A stretch of DNA of 64,000 bases. Source: Lycium barbarum. Lineage: Eukaryota > Streptophyta > Magnoliopsida > Solanales > Solanaceae. A model generated the notes under the pieces. That model had not been told where the DNA came from and did not search any database. It worked only from the letters and a program-made list of their open reading frames with translations. Where the stretch lies: contig NC_083343.1 of the NCBI RefSeq assembly GCF_019175385.1, forward strand, positions 49,622,457 through 49,686,456, in the 5' to 3' direction. This document shows, piece by piece, positions 11,454 to 22,001 of the stretch; the stretch's first letter is position 1; every line of letters starts with the position of its first letter. The position numbers and the translations under genes were made by a program.

Positions 11454-12340
11454 TCACCCATATAAAGCCTCATACGGTGCCATTTGGATGCTAGAATGAT
11501 AACTATTGTTATAAGAAAACTCAATAAGGGGTAAGTGATCATCCCAATTTCCTCCGAAATCCAACATACATGCCCGTAACATATCATCAAGAGTCTGAAT
11601 GGTACGTTCAGCTTGTCTGTCAGTCTGCGGATGAAATGTCGTGATAAGGCTCACATGAGTCCCCAAACCCTCTTGGAAGGACTTCCAAAAATTAGTTGTA
11701 AACTGAGTTCCTCTATCTGAGAAAATAGATACTGGAACACCATGGAGTCGTACTATCTCTTTAACATAAAGCTTTGCATAATCTTCTGCCACATATGTAG
11801 TTCTGACTGGTAAGAAATGAGCTGCCTTCGTGAGCTGATCGACAATCACCCTTATAGAGTCATACTTACGTCGAGAATGGGGTAAGCCTGTAATGAAGTC
11901 CATGTTAATTACTTCCCACTTCCAAGTTGGAATTGCTATAGCTTGCAACAATCCGCCCGACTTTTGGTGCTCGATTTTCACTTGTTGACAGTTGGGACAT
12001 TGAGCTACGAATTCCGCTATATCTTTCTTCATCCCATTCCACCAATATATAGATTTAAGATCATGGTAAATTTTCGTTGCTCCGGGGTGGACAGAATAAT
12101 GGGAGCAATGGGCTTCTCTCAATATTTGGTGGCGTAGTCCTGCCACATCAGGAACACATAATCTGCCTCAGCATCGGAGAACTTCGTCTCCTGCAACCTC
12201 AAATGATGATTTCTCCTTCTGAGGGAGTGTATCTCTGTAATGCATTAGCATGGGATCTTCGTATTGTCGCTCTTGCACTTCCACTACTAGCGACGAGACT
12301 GCTAAATTCTGAATGGTAGTTCCCCTGCTACCTCAGTCCA
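11454..12340 (-). pseudogene. Integrase of element E
   Basis: The N-terminal zinc-binding HHCC domain is visible (HCSHYSVHPG..CPNCQQVK). The DDE core follows: Asp in NMDFITGLP, Asp in FSDRGTQF, and Glu in QAERTIQTLDD. The open part covers 11454-12146. The upstream linker (about 12147-12340) is in another frame. It would insert element DNA in the nucleus. The catalytic residues look intact, but the frame breaks around it preclude a full polyprotein. Confidence 0.85.
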
Positions 12341-12368
12341 TTACTCGAACTCCTAGGCTAGCTAACTA

Positions 12369-12821
12369 CTAGAGCTCACGAGCCATTTCTCTTTTCTCTT
12401 GTCTTATATCACACAAACTTCCCATGGATCTACGGCTAAGAGCATCAGCCACAACATTTGCCTTTTCGGGGTGATATAGGATATCAACATCATAATCTTT
12501 TAGCAATTCCAACCATCGTCGTTGCCGCAAATTCAGCTCTTTTTGCTTGAAGATATACTGAAGGCTCTTATGATCTGTATAAATATCCACATGGACATCA
12601 TATAAATAATGTCTCTGCATCTTTAATGCATGAATCACTGCAACCAATTCTAGATCACAGGTTGGATAATTTTTCTCATGTTTCCGTAATTGCCTTGAAG
12701 CATACGTAATCACCTTACCATGTTGCATCAACACACAGCCTAGCCCAATGCCTGAAGCATCACAATAAGCAACATAACCTTCCAATCCCTCTGGAAGTGT
12801 CAGGACTAGGGCAGAAATCAA
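12369..12821 (-). pseudogene. RNase H of element E
   Basis: The conserved acidic motifs are present: [10 protein letters not shown], the Glu of [21 protein letters not shown] and NVVADALSR. RNase H removes the RNA strand during reverse transcription. The domain is open for about 150 codons but is cut off from integrase by a stop/frameshift near 12369 and from RT near 12840. Confidence 0.85.
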
Positions 12822-12863
12822 TCTATATTTTAGCTCTTGGAAACTACGTTCACAAGCATCTGT

Positions 12864-13700
12864 CTATTGAAACTTTGCTGATTTCTGGGTCAACTTTGTG
12901 AGTGGCGCAAAAATAGAAGAAAAACCTTCAACAAATCTCCTGTAATAACCTGCTAAGCCCAGAAATCTACGAACCTCCATAGGAGTTGTGGGCCTTGTCC
13001 AAGTCTTCACGGCCTCAATCTTTTGGCTATCTACCCGAATACCATCAGCCGAAACAATGTGTCCCAAAAATGTCGCTGAGTTCAGCCAAAACTCACTCTT
13101 AGAAAATTTTGCAAACAACTCTCGAGTTTGAAGAACTCTAAGGACGGTATGCAAATGATCCGCATGTTGTGTCTCGGATCTAGAATACACCAAGATATCT
13201 TCGATGAATACAATAACAAATAAATCTAGGAAAGGCCTGAACACATCATTCATCAAATCCATAAATACTGCCGGTGGATTAGTTAGTCCAAATGACATCA
13301 CCCGGAACTCAAAATGGCCATACCTTGTTCTCAAGGCTGTCTTAGGGATATCTTTCTCCCTAACTCTCACTTGATGGTACCTGGATCTCAAATCTATCTT
13401 TGAAAACCATTTGGCTCCTTGTAATTGTCAAATAAGTCATCAATCCTCGGAAGAGGATATTTATTCTTAATCATCACCTTATTCAGTTGCCGATAGTCAA
13501 TGCACATTCACAAGGAGCAATCTTTCTTTCGGACAAACAATATGGGTGCTCCCCACGGGGATGAACTAGGCCTAATAAAGCCTTTCTCAAGCAAGTCTTT
13601 CAATTGCTCCTTCAACTTTTTCAACTCTGCGGGAGCCATTCTATAAGGAGAAATAGATATAGGCTTGGTTTCTGGCAACACATCAATAGAAAAATCAATC
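12864..13700 (-). pseudogene. Reverse transcriptase of element E
   Basis: Motifs in order: KGFIRPSSSPWGAPILFVRKKD (13508-13620 frame), then after a frameshift at about 13391-13508 [34 protein letters not shown], the catalytic-site equivalent [13 protein letters not shown], and [16 protein letters not shown]. The usual YxDD/FIDD is FIED here, so the first catalytic Asp is Glu. The copy is dead twice over. Confidence 0.85.
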
Positions 13701-14260
13701 TCCCGCTCTGGAGGGAGACCTGGTAGCTCTTCCGGAAATTCATTCACCACGGGGACTGACTGAAGAGTTGGCGGTTCAACTTCTACATCTTGAACCCGCA
13801 CTAGATGATAAATGCAACCTTTTGTGATCATTTTCCTTGCTTTAAGATAGGAAATACACCTACCTTTTAGTGACGCAGTATTTCCTTTCCATTCTAAAAC
13901 TGGTTCTCCTAGAAATTGGAAATGAACCATTTTCATTCTACAATCAACATTGGCATGGCAAGAAGCCAACCAATCCATGCCCATAATAACATCAAAATCC
14001 ACCATTTTTAACTCATGTAAGTCAACCATAGTATGATTCTCACAAATCACAACTACATAATTTCTACACACTCGACTGGCTATTACCGATTCACCAACGG
14101 GTGTAGACACCTAAAAAGGTTTGATCGACTCTGGTTTGACTCTAAACCGACCCGCAATATATGGAGTAACATATGACAATGTGGAGCCCAGATCTATCAA
14201 AGCATGTACATCATGAGAAAATACCGATAATATACCTGTGACAACATCAGGAGAAGACTT
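13700..14260 (-). pseudogene. Aspartic protease and linker of element E
   Basis: The active site LIDLGSTLSY is readable at about 14181-14205, preceded by VTGILSVFS. The downstream half continues in the 13508-14110 frame: TPVGESVIASRV, then [11 protein letters not shown], an adjacent conserved protease element. A stop or frameshift at about 14111 splits the domain. Confidence 0.75.
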
Positions 14261-14299
14261 AAGATCTTGGCGTCCAACCAAAGCATAAATACGGTGCTG

Positions 14300-15621
14300 A
14301 TGACCGCTAGAACTGAGGACTCTCCCTCTGCCTCTACCATGGCCGACAAGCGCATGTGAACCTGGCCCATAGGGCGTATAGATGACGAAGATCCGGCTAC
14401 CGACCCTGAAGGCTGGGTCTTACCTCTACCACCAACTGAGGGGCAATCACGCATAATATGTCCTGGCCGACCACATGAATAGCAAACCTCTGAACCCAAT
14501 CGGCACTGACCCCAATGTAACTTCCCACACTAGGAACATCATGGCACGGGTGGTCTCGCCTGACCCAAACCACCCCTAAACTGAGATCTCGAAAAACTCT
14601 GAATCGGCCCGGAATGAGTAGACCTATCAAATCTCTGGCCTGAAAACCTTGGAGGTACACTAGTCATATAATGGCCTGAATGCCTAGAAAATTGCTGTCT
14701 GTGCCCGCCTCTAAACTCACTCATCAGACCCGAAGATCTAGCCCTCTTATTATACCCTCTATCATGCTCACACCCACTTCTTTGTTGTTGTAGGCTTTCT
14801 TCTAAATTTTGAGCATGGGCTTGAATGCTTCAAATATCCATATTGTCCTGAAGGGACGCAGTCAAGCACCTATCCATCAAATGTGGCCCTAGGCACTTCA
14901 CAAATCGGTGCACTCGGTCACCCATATCTGCTACCATGGCTGAACTATACCTAGCCAAAGAATTGAAGCGGAGACTATACTCTAAAGCACTCATACTTCC
15001 TTGCCTCAAATTCAAGAACTTATCGGCTCTAGCTCGCCGAACCACTGGAGGCAGGTCGTGTCGGAGGAAAACATCTACAAATTCTTGCCATACCAGAGGA
15101 GGCGCATTAGCTCCCCGTGAAGCCATCCAAACGGTGTACCAATAAACCGCAACATCCCTCAACTTATAGGATGCTAACTCCACCGATTCGGTGTCCGAAG
15201 CATATATCAACCGAAGTTTCCTCAACATTCCATCAATAAAATTCTGAGGGTCCTCATCCAGCTTTGATGCAAAGAATTTCGGAGGGTTCAAGCTAATGAA
15301 ATCACGAGTCCTTGCACTAACAGCCCTATCACCTTGCCCTGTACCCTGCCGTTGAGTCTGGGCAGCAACCAATTGAGTAACCAAATGAATGGCCTCTTTT
15401 ACATCTTGGCCTGAAGCATCCGGTGGACGAACTGGAGGTGCTGGAGCTGGGGCTGAGGCTCCCTCACGCTCATCAGAAATAGGCCCTGAATGGGAGGATT
15501 GAGATTGAGTCGCATTCTGGGACTCACTTTCCTCGATGACTGTTGGCGGTGCTCTTTCAGCCCACTTTTCTGCCATTGTCTTGCCCTTTTGGGCTGCCGT
15601 AACCTTTCTCTTTACAGACAT
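14300..15621 (-). pseudogene. gag: Gag of element E
   Basis: The likely start is the ATG at 15621 (MSVKRK..), not the upstream in-frame ATG at 15639, because an acceptor-like TATTTCAG lies 2 nt before it and relatives start there. The main frame runs to 14830 and contains the retrotransposon gag domain (FVDVFLRHDLPPVVRRARADKF..YSLRFNSLARY). The C-terminal part is in other frames: Arg/Gly/Ser-rich, then the zinc knuckle CYSCGRPGHIMRDCP at about 14440-14485. At least two frameshifts separate these blocks. Confidence 0.85.
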
Positions 15622-15632
15622 CTCTGAAATAC
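15622..15632 (-). promoter_or_regulatory. Putative splice acceptor just before E gag
   Basis: On the - strand TGTATTTCAG/AG is followed at once by the gag ATG. Element C has GTGTTTGCAG/TG before its gag ATG. Together with donors in the LTR (about 23516 and 23011) this defines a candidate leader intron that would remove the PBS. Confidence 0.45.
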
Positions 15633-15814
15633 ATAACACACAGTTAAGGAAAAAGAAGTTCTAATGTCATAGCTCTATCGCACGATCTTATGAAGAAAGA
15701 AGGTCATTCATTCCTAAAATGCCTGCAGCCTCTTGTTTATAATTGTGGCGTGCAACACACCCATAACCAAGACTCTACTGCACATGGCTCCTAGACACAC
15801 CCTAGGACAGAACT

Positions 15815-15826
15815 GCTCTGATACCA
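15815..15826 (-). other. Primer binding site of element E
   Basis: The - strand reads TGGTATCAGAGC, the standard site for the 3' end of plant initiator tRNA-Met, 4 nt after the LTR end. Confidence 0.95.
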
Positions 15827-15830
15827 CTTT

Positions 15831-15977
15831 TATCACGACCCAACCGGAGGGCCACGACGGGCACCCAGTACTAACCCACCAGGGCACCTCTTATCATACT
15901 TTCACATTTACATCTAGGTGAGCCACATAGCTAAATCATACTTTCCATCCATTATTCAAACTAATTCCATTGGCAAC
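15831..15977 (-). repeat. 5' LTR of element E, PBS-side part
   Basis: On the + strand it starts TATCACGACCC, so the LTR end is ..GGGTCGTGATA with the usual CA changed to TA. Element F interrupts it. The last five bases, GCAAC (15973-15977), are the target duplication of F. The LTR resumes at 22002. Confidence 0.85.
15973..15977. repeat. Target site duplication of F, left
   Basis: GCAAC directly precedes the LTR start TGATATTTGG and is repeated at 21997-22001. Confidence 0.95.
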
Positions 15978-17318
15978 TGATATTTGGCACAAATATCATG
16001 TTTTGTGTCATTTCACATCCTATTCTTATGACTTTTATCGCTTAATTCATGAGGCAATCGTCGTATTTGAACTTATGTCGTTATATTTCATGTATATAGG
16101 TACGATAATGACAAACAATGGAAAACTGTGCTTAAAGTGAGTGATTTTGGAGCATATGACGATTAGACGAGGTGACGAGTCGAAGACCACAAGTGATGAA
16201 CTGAAAGGAAAAATAACTAGACTGAAGGTCTCGCTTTTCATCCGCATCGCGTGAAGAAAGCAGACAAGACCAGCCCAGGCATTACCATCAGGCGATCCTT
16301 CCGTATCACGGAAGGAAAGCGGGAGGCCTCAGGACATTGCGCTTTTCATCCGCATCGCGGAAGGAAAGCGAGGTTCTGCGCAGCTTTTCTGGTTCGACTA
16401 GGATTAGGTTTACTTATTTTTTGTTTTTACCCTAGACTATATATAGACGTTTTATTAGCTGAAAACGGGGTGCTGGGATTACTCAAAGACTTGTAAGCCA
16501 CCGTTCTATTTTCTCTCTCTAGGTTTATTTTATTTTTCATCTTTTTCAACCCTAGATTATTCATGAATTCTTTTGTCTAGGATGGAATCATGAGTAGCTA
16601 AACTTCTTAATTCTAGGGTTGTGGCGAAAGACTTGAAAGTTGGTTTGATGACAATTATTATCTATTGATTTTTCATATTTTGGGTTGCTTATTTATTCTT
16701 GATCTTAATTGTTTGATTATCTGGTCAATAGTTAGACACTATCTGTGGTGCGCGAATTGGACTTGAGAAAGGTAATTCACGTACGTAATAAGAATAAATA
16801 GAGTTTGTTCGATTTAATCGTTTCGCTAATGAGGATAGAGATATACCCTTTAGCCCTACTTAGGGGAATACAGAGAAATAAATGCGTTCTTGTTACCTCT
16901 GATGACCATAGAGATATAGGCGTTATAGTAACATCTACAGGCTTATGAGTAGTTCGAGAGAATATCATAAAGTATAATTAACCCGTCAACTAGTAACCTA
17001 GGAAATAAAATAGGTGGAATTGTCCGCAGATCAATTGGATTGTCGAAAGCCATGACCCTAGATCTTTCTCTCATCTGATAATTCTTACATTCTTTGTCAA
17101 GATATTCCCAGTCATAAAAACACCCATCACAAATTGTTTACTTTTCAGTTTTAGTTTAGCGCAACAAACATCTTGATTGTCACTTTCTTGAATAGTTTCA
17201 TTCAAATTTGAATTAGCTTAACAGTAGAATCTAAGTCTCTATGAGATCGATATCTAGACATAACAGTCTCTATTACTTGTACGACCACATATACTTGCGT
17301 GTGCGTTTGGGAGCAACA
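15978..17318 (+). repeat. 5' LTR of element F
   Basis: TGATATTTGG..GGGAGCAACA, 1341 bp. Its partner at 20656-21996 has the same length with scattered substitutions, judged by eye as a few percent. The first 20 bases contain the palindrome TTTGGCACAAATATCA-like dyad. A GC-rich palindromic repeat cluster lies at 16233-16370 and a TATA box at 16437. Confidence 0.95.
16233..16446 (+). promoter_or_regulatory. F promoter: palindromic repeats and TATA box
   Basis: Three related units read CGCTTTTCATCCGCATCGCG (16233 on), CCTTCCGTATCACGGAAGG (16297-16315, a near-perfect dyad) and GCTTTTCATCCGCATCGCGG (16341-16360). CTATATATAG at 16437-16446 is a clear TATA box. The 3' LTR copy has the same order (about 20912-21050; TATA at about 21116). 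Confidence 0.6.
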
Positions 17319-17324
17319 AGTTTT

Positions 17325-17342
17325 TGGCGCCGTTGCTGGGGA
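17325..17342 (+). other. Primer binding site of element F
   Basis: TGGCGCCGTTGCTGGGGA lies 6 nt after the LTR end. This sequence type is typical of Athila/Tat elements and is usually assigned to a tRNA other than initiator Met. It separates F from the TGGTATCAGAGC-primed elements around it. Confidence 0.8.
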
Positions 17343-17439
17343 CTTAGCAATATTACTGTTTTTCTAATATGGATTTTTGAATTTCTATTCAAGTTTTTAT
17401 TTATTTATTATTATTTTATTTTATTTTTAATTTAATATT

Positions 17440-18666
17440 TTGGTTAGCTTGCTTGACATGGCATCTTGGAGGAAAAATTGGTCGAATATTGGTTGTTCCT
17501 ATTTTGGTGATCCTTGTCTGATTTGTGGAGGACCCCACTTATGGCAACACTGTCAAAATATTTCCAGGAATGGGTTGTGTGCACCTTCCCAATCTTTTGA
17601 GTGGAATATTTGTAATATATGTGGTGGTCAAGACGGTCATTCGAATGGTTGTCCTAACTCTTACTCCCCTTTCTTGAGCCCCTATTATGACTCTCCTGTT
17701 ATTTGTGATGTTGACAGGAGTAATGAAGTGGAGGATGCGGAAAGTCTTGCTCGGGTTAGTGATATGATGAAGCAAATAGGGGAGCAAATGATAGAGCATG
17801 ATGCATTAATGATAGAGTAAAACGCAGAAATCTGGAAAGCCATAGAGAGGATTCGTGCCAAACTTACAGAGATGCAGGCCGAGGCCGAAACTTGTAATGA
17901 TCTTCAAGTTACAGGCTTAGCCAATACTCAAGATGAACCTCAAATATAAGAAGAGAGCGAGTTCCCACAAGTAGATAGCTTTGAAGAAGCAGAGATATTG
18001 AGCCAATCTTGGCTAACAGAACAAGCTCAACAAATGAAATTTCATGGGTTTCTCCGTGATGGTCTTACAAACATGGCGACACAACTGATAGAAGGTAGAA
18101 CTGAGCTCGGACAAGAGATAGACCAATTTGGCTCAGATATCCATGGCTTGAAGGAACAAATGAATAAAAAGGTTGAGGCGTATGATGCCCAACTACATAT
18201 TACCTCGGATAGTGGCCCGTATGTGGAGCAGATAGAGGAATTCCAACCATTCGATCAGATCTTTGTTGATGATGTCATTGATGAGGAGGTATACAAAAGT
18301 GAGGATGTCAGATATAATGCAGTTTTAGAGTTAGGGCGTGTTGGTCCTCGTTCTAAACATTTTTCTACATTATGCGTGGTTGGCGACATGGAAATTGAGC
18401 CTTCCACGTTGATGAAGAAGTGTATAGATGAGGAACAAGAGTCTTACATCCTGAAATTTGCCACACCGAAAAGACAAAGCGACATTCCTCACTTAAGGGC
18501 CAAGAAGTTCAAGAAACGATATCTATTGCTTGGTTCCTTTATTTTCACACCACCGCCCAAGAAGCGTGATAGAAAATTGGATGTAAAATTAGGGGTGAAT
18601 TTCATAAGTTCGAGGTGTAGGAAAAATTTGATTCATGTCGTGCCATGTCGATTAGGGGAAGTCTGA
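17440..18666 (+). pseudogene. Gag-like zinc-knuckle ORF of element F, two in-frame stops
   Basis: Frames 17440-17820 and 17998-18666 are the same frame, separated only by TAA at 17818-17820 and TAA at 17947-17949. The whole is about 408 codons. The more likely start is the Met at 17458 (MASWRKNW). The N-terminal part has CLICGGPHLWQHC (C-x2-C-x3-H-x4-C) and CNICGGQDGHSNGC, the CxxCGG knuckle style of Athila-like Gag. An acidic, Gln-rich region that looks coiled-coil follows, then a basic C-terminus (PPPKKRDRK..SRCRKNL). No protease, RT or integrase. I do not recognise the C-terminal domain. Confidence 0.65.
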
Positions 18667-20640
18667 GTACCCAAAGTTGAAAGCTGAGGAGCACGCCAGA
18701 GTTTTAAGTATGGGGTCATTCGCCCCTTGATGATGAGAGTATGTTGCTAGCTTGGCCCTAGTGGGCCCCAGGGAGTATTTCTTACCTTGCTTGCGCTTTG
18801 TTTTTTTTTTTTCAAATATATATGCATTGAGGGCATTGCATAATTTTAAGTGTGGGGTGGGAAAATACGTCCCTGGTTTGTATCAACATGTTTTGAGGTT
18901 GCAGATGATGATTAGTATGCCTTAGGATTTTTTTTTATGCCTTAGGATTTTTTTTTAGTAGTTTTGCGTCTTAGTATCGAAAAAAAAAATACAAAAAGTT
19001 GAAAAAAAATTCAAAAAGGTTTTATTTTTGTTTGTTAAATTCTTAAGTCCCTCTTTAGTAGGCATTCATCATCCACCCCCTTTGGTTTTCTTATGGCCTC
19101 GGTTCTTTCCCGAGGGGGGCCTTTGAACCCAGCGTAGGTAGATTTTTTTTTCTTTAGTCATAGAAAGGGCTTTTCTTGATGACGGGTGGATGACAACCTG
19201 CTTGAGGGAAAATTAGTCCTTAGGATAGGTGTATTCAAATGCTAGGTGCACGGGTTAGGTGAAGTATTGGCATATGAATAATCTTGAATTTTTTTGTGAA
19301 AACATGCCGTGAAATTGTATCACTTTTCTTGAAAGCACTTGAAAATGGTTTTTGTTTGACTCGTATGACCCACTTGGCATTGTTGATTTTCATTGTTGTT
19401 TGATTCGAGGGACAACCGGATCCCTCTTGTGTTGATTGTGTGCCATGTGTGAGTAAGGTTTTGCATTTGAATCCATGTTTGGTATTGTCGTCTAGAACTT
19501 GCCCTGTGTGTTCACAAAGTGAAATGAAGTTCGGTTGAGCCTAGAAAATGATAGAGGCGTTTCTTTGATTAGTCTCTAAAAAGACTAAAAAGTTATCCCA
19601 CCAACTTGCTAATAGCACCCTAGTTAACCCTTTGGAGTCTTTAGCCTTTTCTTTGATAGCAGTTAATTAGCCTTTACCCCTTCGTTCTATAAAACTTGAT
19701 TTTTGATCCAAATACTCTATGAGCACTTTAATCATTTACATGTATAATGGGAGTTGCGATGTGAAATAAAGAGGGGAAATGGTTGTTAATTGTAATCTAG
19801 GAAGACAATGGGAGCACCGAATGAATAGAACTAATTCACTTGTTAGTTGGGAATTGAAAGAAAAAAAAAAAAAAAGAGAACAGAAAGAAATCTGAAAAAG
19901 ACAGAAAAAAATGTAGCGAAAAAGTTTCCCTTCTAACTTGTGTGACTTTTAAAAAGAGTGGTGCTCAAACAAAGAAAATGGGTGAATTGGGAGAAATTTA
20001 AAGGTTGGTTGGTGTTGAATAAGGGCTAATGAAGAAATTGTGCAAGAATGATAAAAGTATATGTAATAAAGTGCTTAGGGAGGTTAGTCACTATTATCCA
20101 AATAATTCCTACCCGTCCCTTAGCCTACATTACAACCCTCGAAGTCCTACTTAATTCTAGGTTCGTCTTACTTGTATTAGTGGAGTGGTTACACTACGGG
20201 CAAGCCTATGGTATGTCGTATTTTTCATGTGATATTCTTTGTGAGAGTGAGCTCACTTATTGATTTTAGGTCCATTGATTTAAACATATGGGATTCTTGA
20301 GAGATATATACTACTTTATTTTGGTGAGGGCACATAATTAGCAATAGAGTGGTGAAGTGTTGATTTCTTGATCATAAGGTTGCTTACATGCTTTAAAGTG
20401 GTGTCGTTGGGTCAATTGGTTTTAAAATTGAAGTGTTTTTTTTAGGAAGGTGGTCCTTGGTGCTAAAAATGAGGGTTTTAAATCTTTGGCATGGTTTCGC
20501 AACTTGGCTTATTATTTTGGTTTTGAAAATTTTCTTTTGAGATAGTCATACTAGCCGAATCCCGTTGCAGACCTGTTTGAATGAGTTAGGCTAGAAGTGT
20601 AATTTAGTGTTGGTTTGAGTTTGCTCGAGGGCGAGCAAAG
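18667..20640 (+). other. Non-coding interior of element F
   Basis: I see no credible ORF. It holds a PPT-like AAGTGTGGGGTGGG at about 18849-18862, a direct duplication of about 20 bp ending in T-runs (about 18918-18957), and A-rich tracts (about 18980-19015 and 19858-19877). TTTGAGTTTGCTCGAGGGCGAG precedes the true polypurine tract. Confidence 0.6.
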
Positions 20641-20655
20641 TCTAAGTGGGGGTGG
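20641..20655 (+). other. Polypurine tract of element F
   Basis: TCTAAGTGGGGGTGG directly precedes the LTR start TGATATTTGG. Confidence 0.9.
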
Positions 20656-21996
20656 TGATATTTGGCACAAATATCATGTTTTGTGTAATTTTACATCCTC
20701 TTCTTATGACTTTTATCGCTTAATTCATGAGGCAATCTTCGTATTTGAACTTATGTCATTATATTTCATGTGTATAGGTACGATGATGACAAACAATGGA
20801 AAACTGTGCTCAAAGATAGTGATTTTGGAGTATATGACGATTAGACGAGGTGACGAGTCGAAGACCACAAGTGATGAACTAAAAGGAAAAATAACTGAAC
20901 TGAAGGTCTCACTTTTCATCCGCATCGCGTGAAGAAAGCAAACAAGACCAGCCCAGGCATTACCATCAGGCGATCCTTCCGCATCGTGGAAGGAAAGCGG
21001 GAGGCCTCAGGACATTGCTCTTTTTATCCGCATCGCGGAAGGAAAGCGGGGTTCTGCACAGCTTTCCCGGTTCGACTAGGATTAGGTTTATTTATTTTTT
21101 GTTTTTACCCTAGACTATATATATATGTTTTATTAGCTGAAAACGGGGTTCTGGGATTACTCAAAGACTTGTAAGCCACCGTTCTATTTTCTCTCACTAG
21201 GTTTGTTTTATTTTTCATCTTTTTCAACCCTAGATTATTCATGAATTCTTTTGTCTAGGATGGAATCATGAGTAGCTAAACTTCTTAATTCTAGGGTTGT
21301 GGAAAAAGACTTGAAAGTTGGTTTGATGACAATTATTATCTATTGATTTTTACATATTTTGGGTTGCTTATTTATTCTTGATCTTAATTGTTTGATTATC
21401 TGGCCAATAGTTAGACACTATCTGTGGTGCACGAATTGGACTTGAGAAAGGGAATTCACGTATGTAATAAGAATAAATAGAGTTTTTTCGATTTAATCGT
21501 TTCGCTACTGAGGATAGAGATATACCCTTTAGCCCTACTTAGTTGAATATGGAGAAATAAATGCGCTCTTGTTACCTCTGATGACCATAGAGATATAGGC
21601 GTTATAGTAACATCTACAGGCTTGTGAGTAGTTCGAAAGAATATCATAAAGTATAATTAACCCGTCAACTAGTAACCTAGGAAATAAAATAGGTGGAATT
21701 GTCCGCAGATCAACTGGATTGTCGAAAGCCATAACCCTAGATCTTTCTCTCATCTGATAATTATTACAATCTTTGTCATGATATTCCCAGTCATAAAAAC
21801 ACCCATCACAAATTGTTTACTTTTCAGTTTTAGTTTAGCACAACAAACATCTTGATTTTCACTTTCTTGAATAGTTTCATTCGAATTTGAATTTGCTTAA
21901 CAGTAAATCTAAGTCTCTGTGGGATCGATATCTGGACTTAACAGTCTGTATTACTTGTACGACCACGTATACTTGCGTGTGCGTTTGGGAGCAACA
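20656..21996 (+). repeat. 3' LTR of element F
   Basis: 1341 bp, TG..CA, same internal organisation as 15978-17318. GCAAC (21997-22001) follows, matching the left flank. Confidence 0.95.
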
Positions 21997-22001
21997 GCAA
22001 C
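21997..22001. repeat. Target site duplication of F, right
   Basis: GCAAC, identical to 15973-15977. Confidence 0.95.

Larger units (their letters stand above)
15978..21996 (+). mobile_element. Element F: complete non-autonomous Athila/Tat-like retrotransposon
   Basis: Two LTRs of equal length (1341 bp) flank a 3.3-kb interior. The target duplication GCAAC is perfect (15973-15977 and 21997-22001). The PBS-like TGGCGCCGTTGCTGGGGA and the polypurine tract AAGTGGGGGTGG are of the Athila/Tat style. There is no pol domain anywhere, so mobilisation would need an outside partner. Confidence 0.9.

Noticed and set aside
16251..16496. 81-codon frame present in both F LTRs (also 20929-21174)
   Set aside because: The two copies are an LTR pair and not independent evidence. 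The frame covers the palindromic repeats and TATA box, which suggests promoter DNA.
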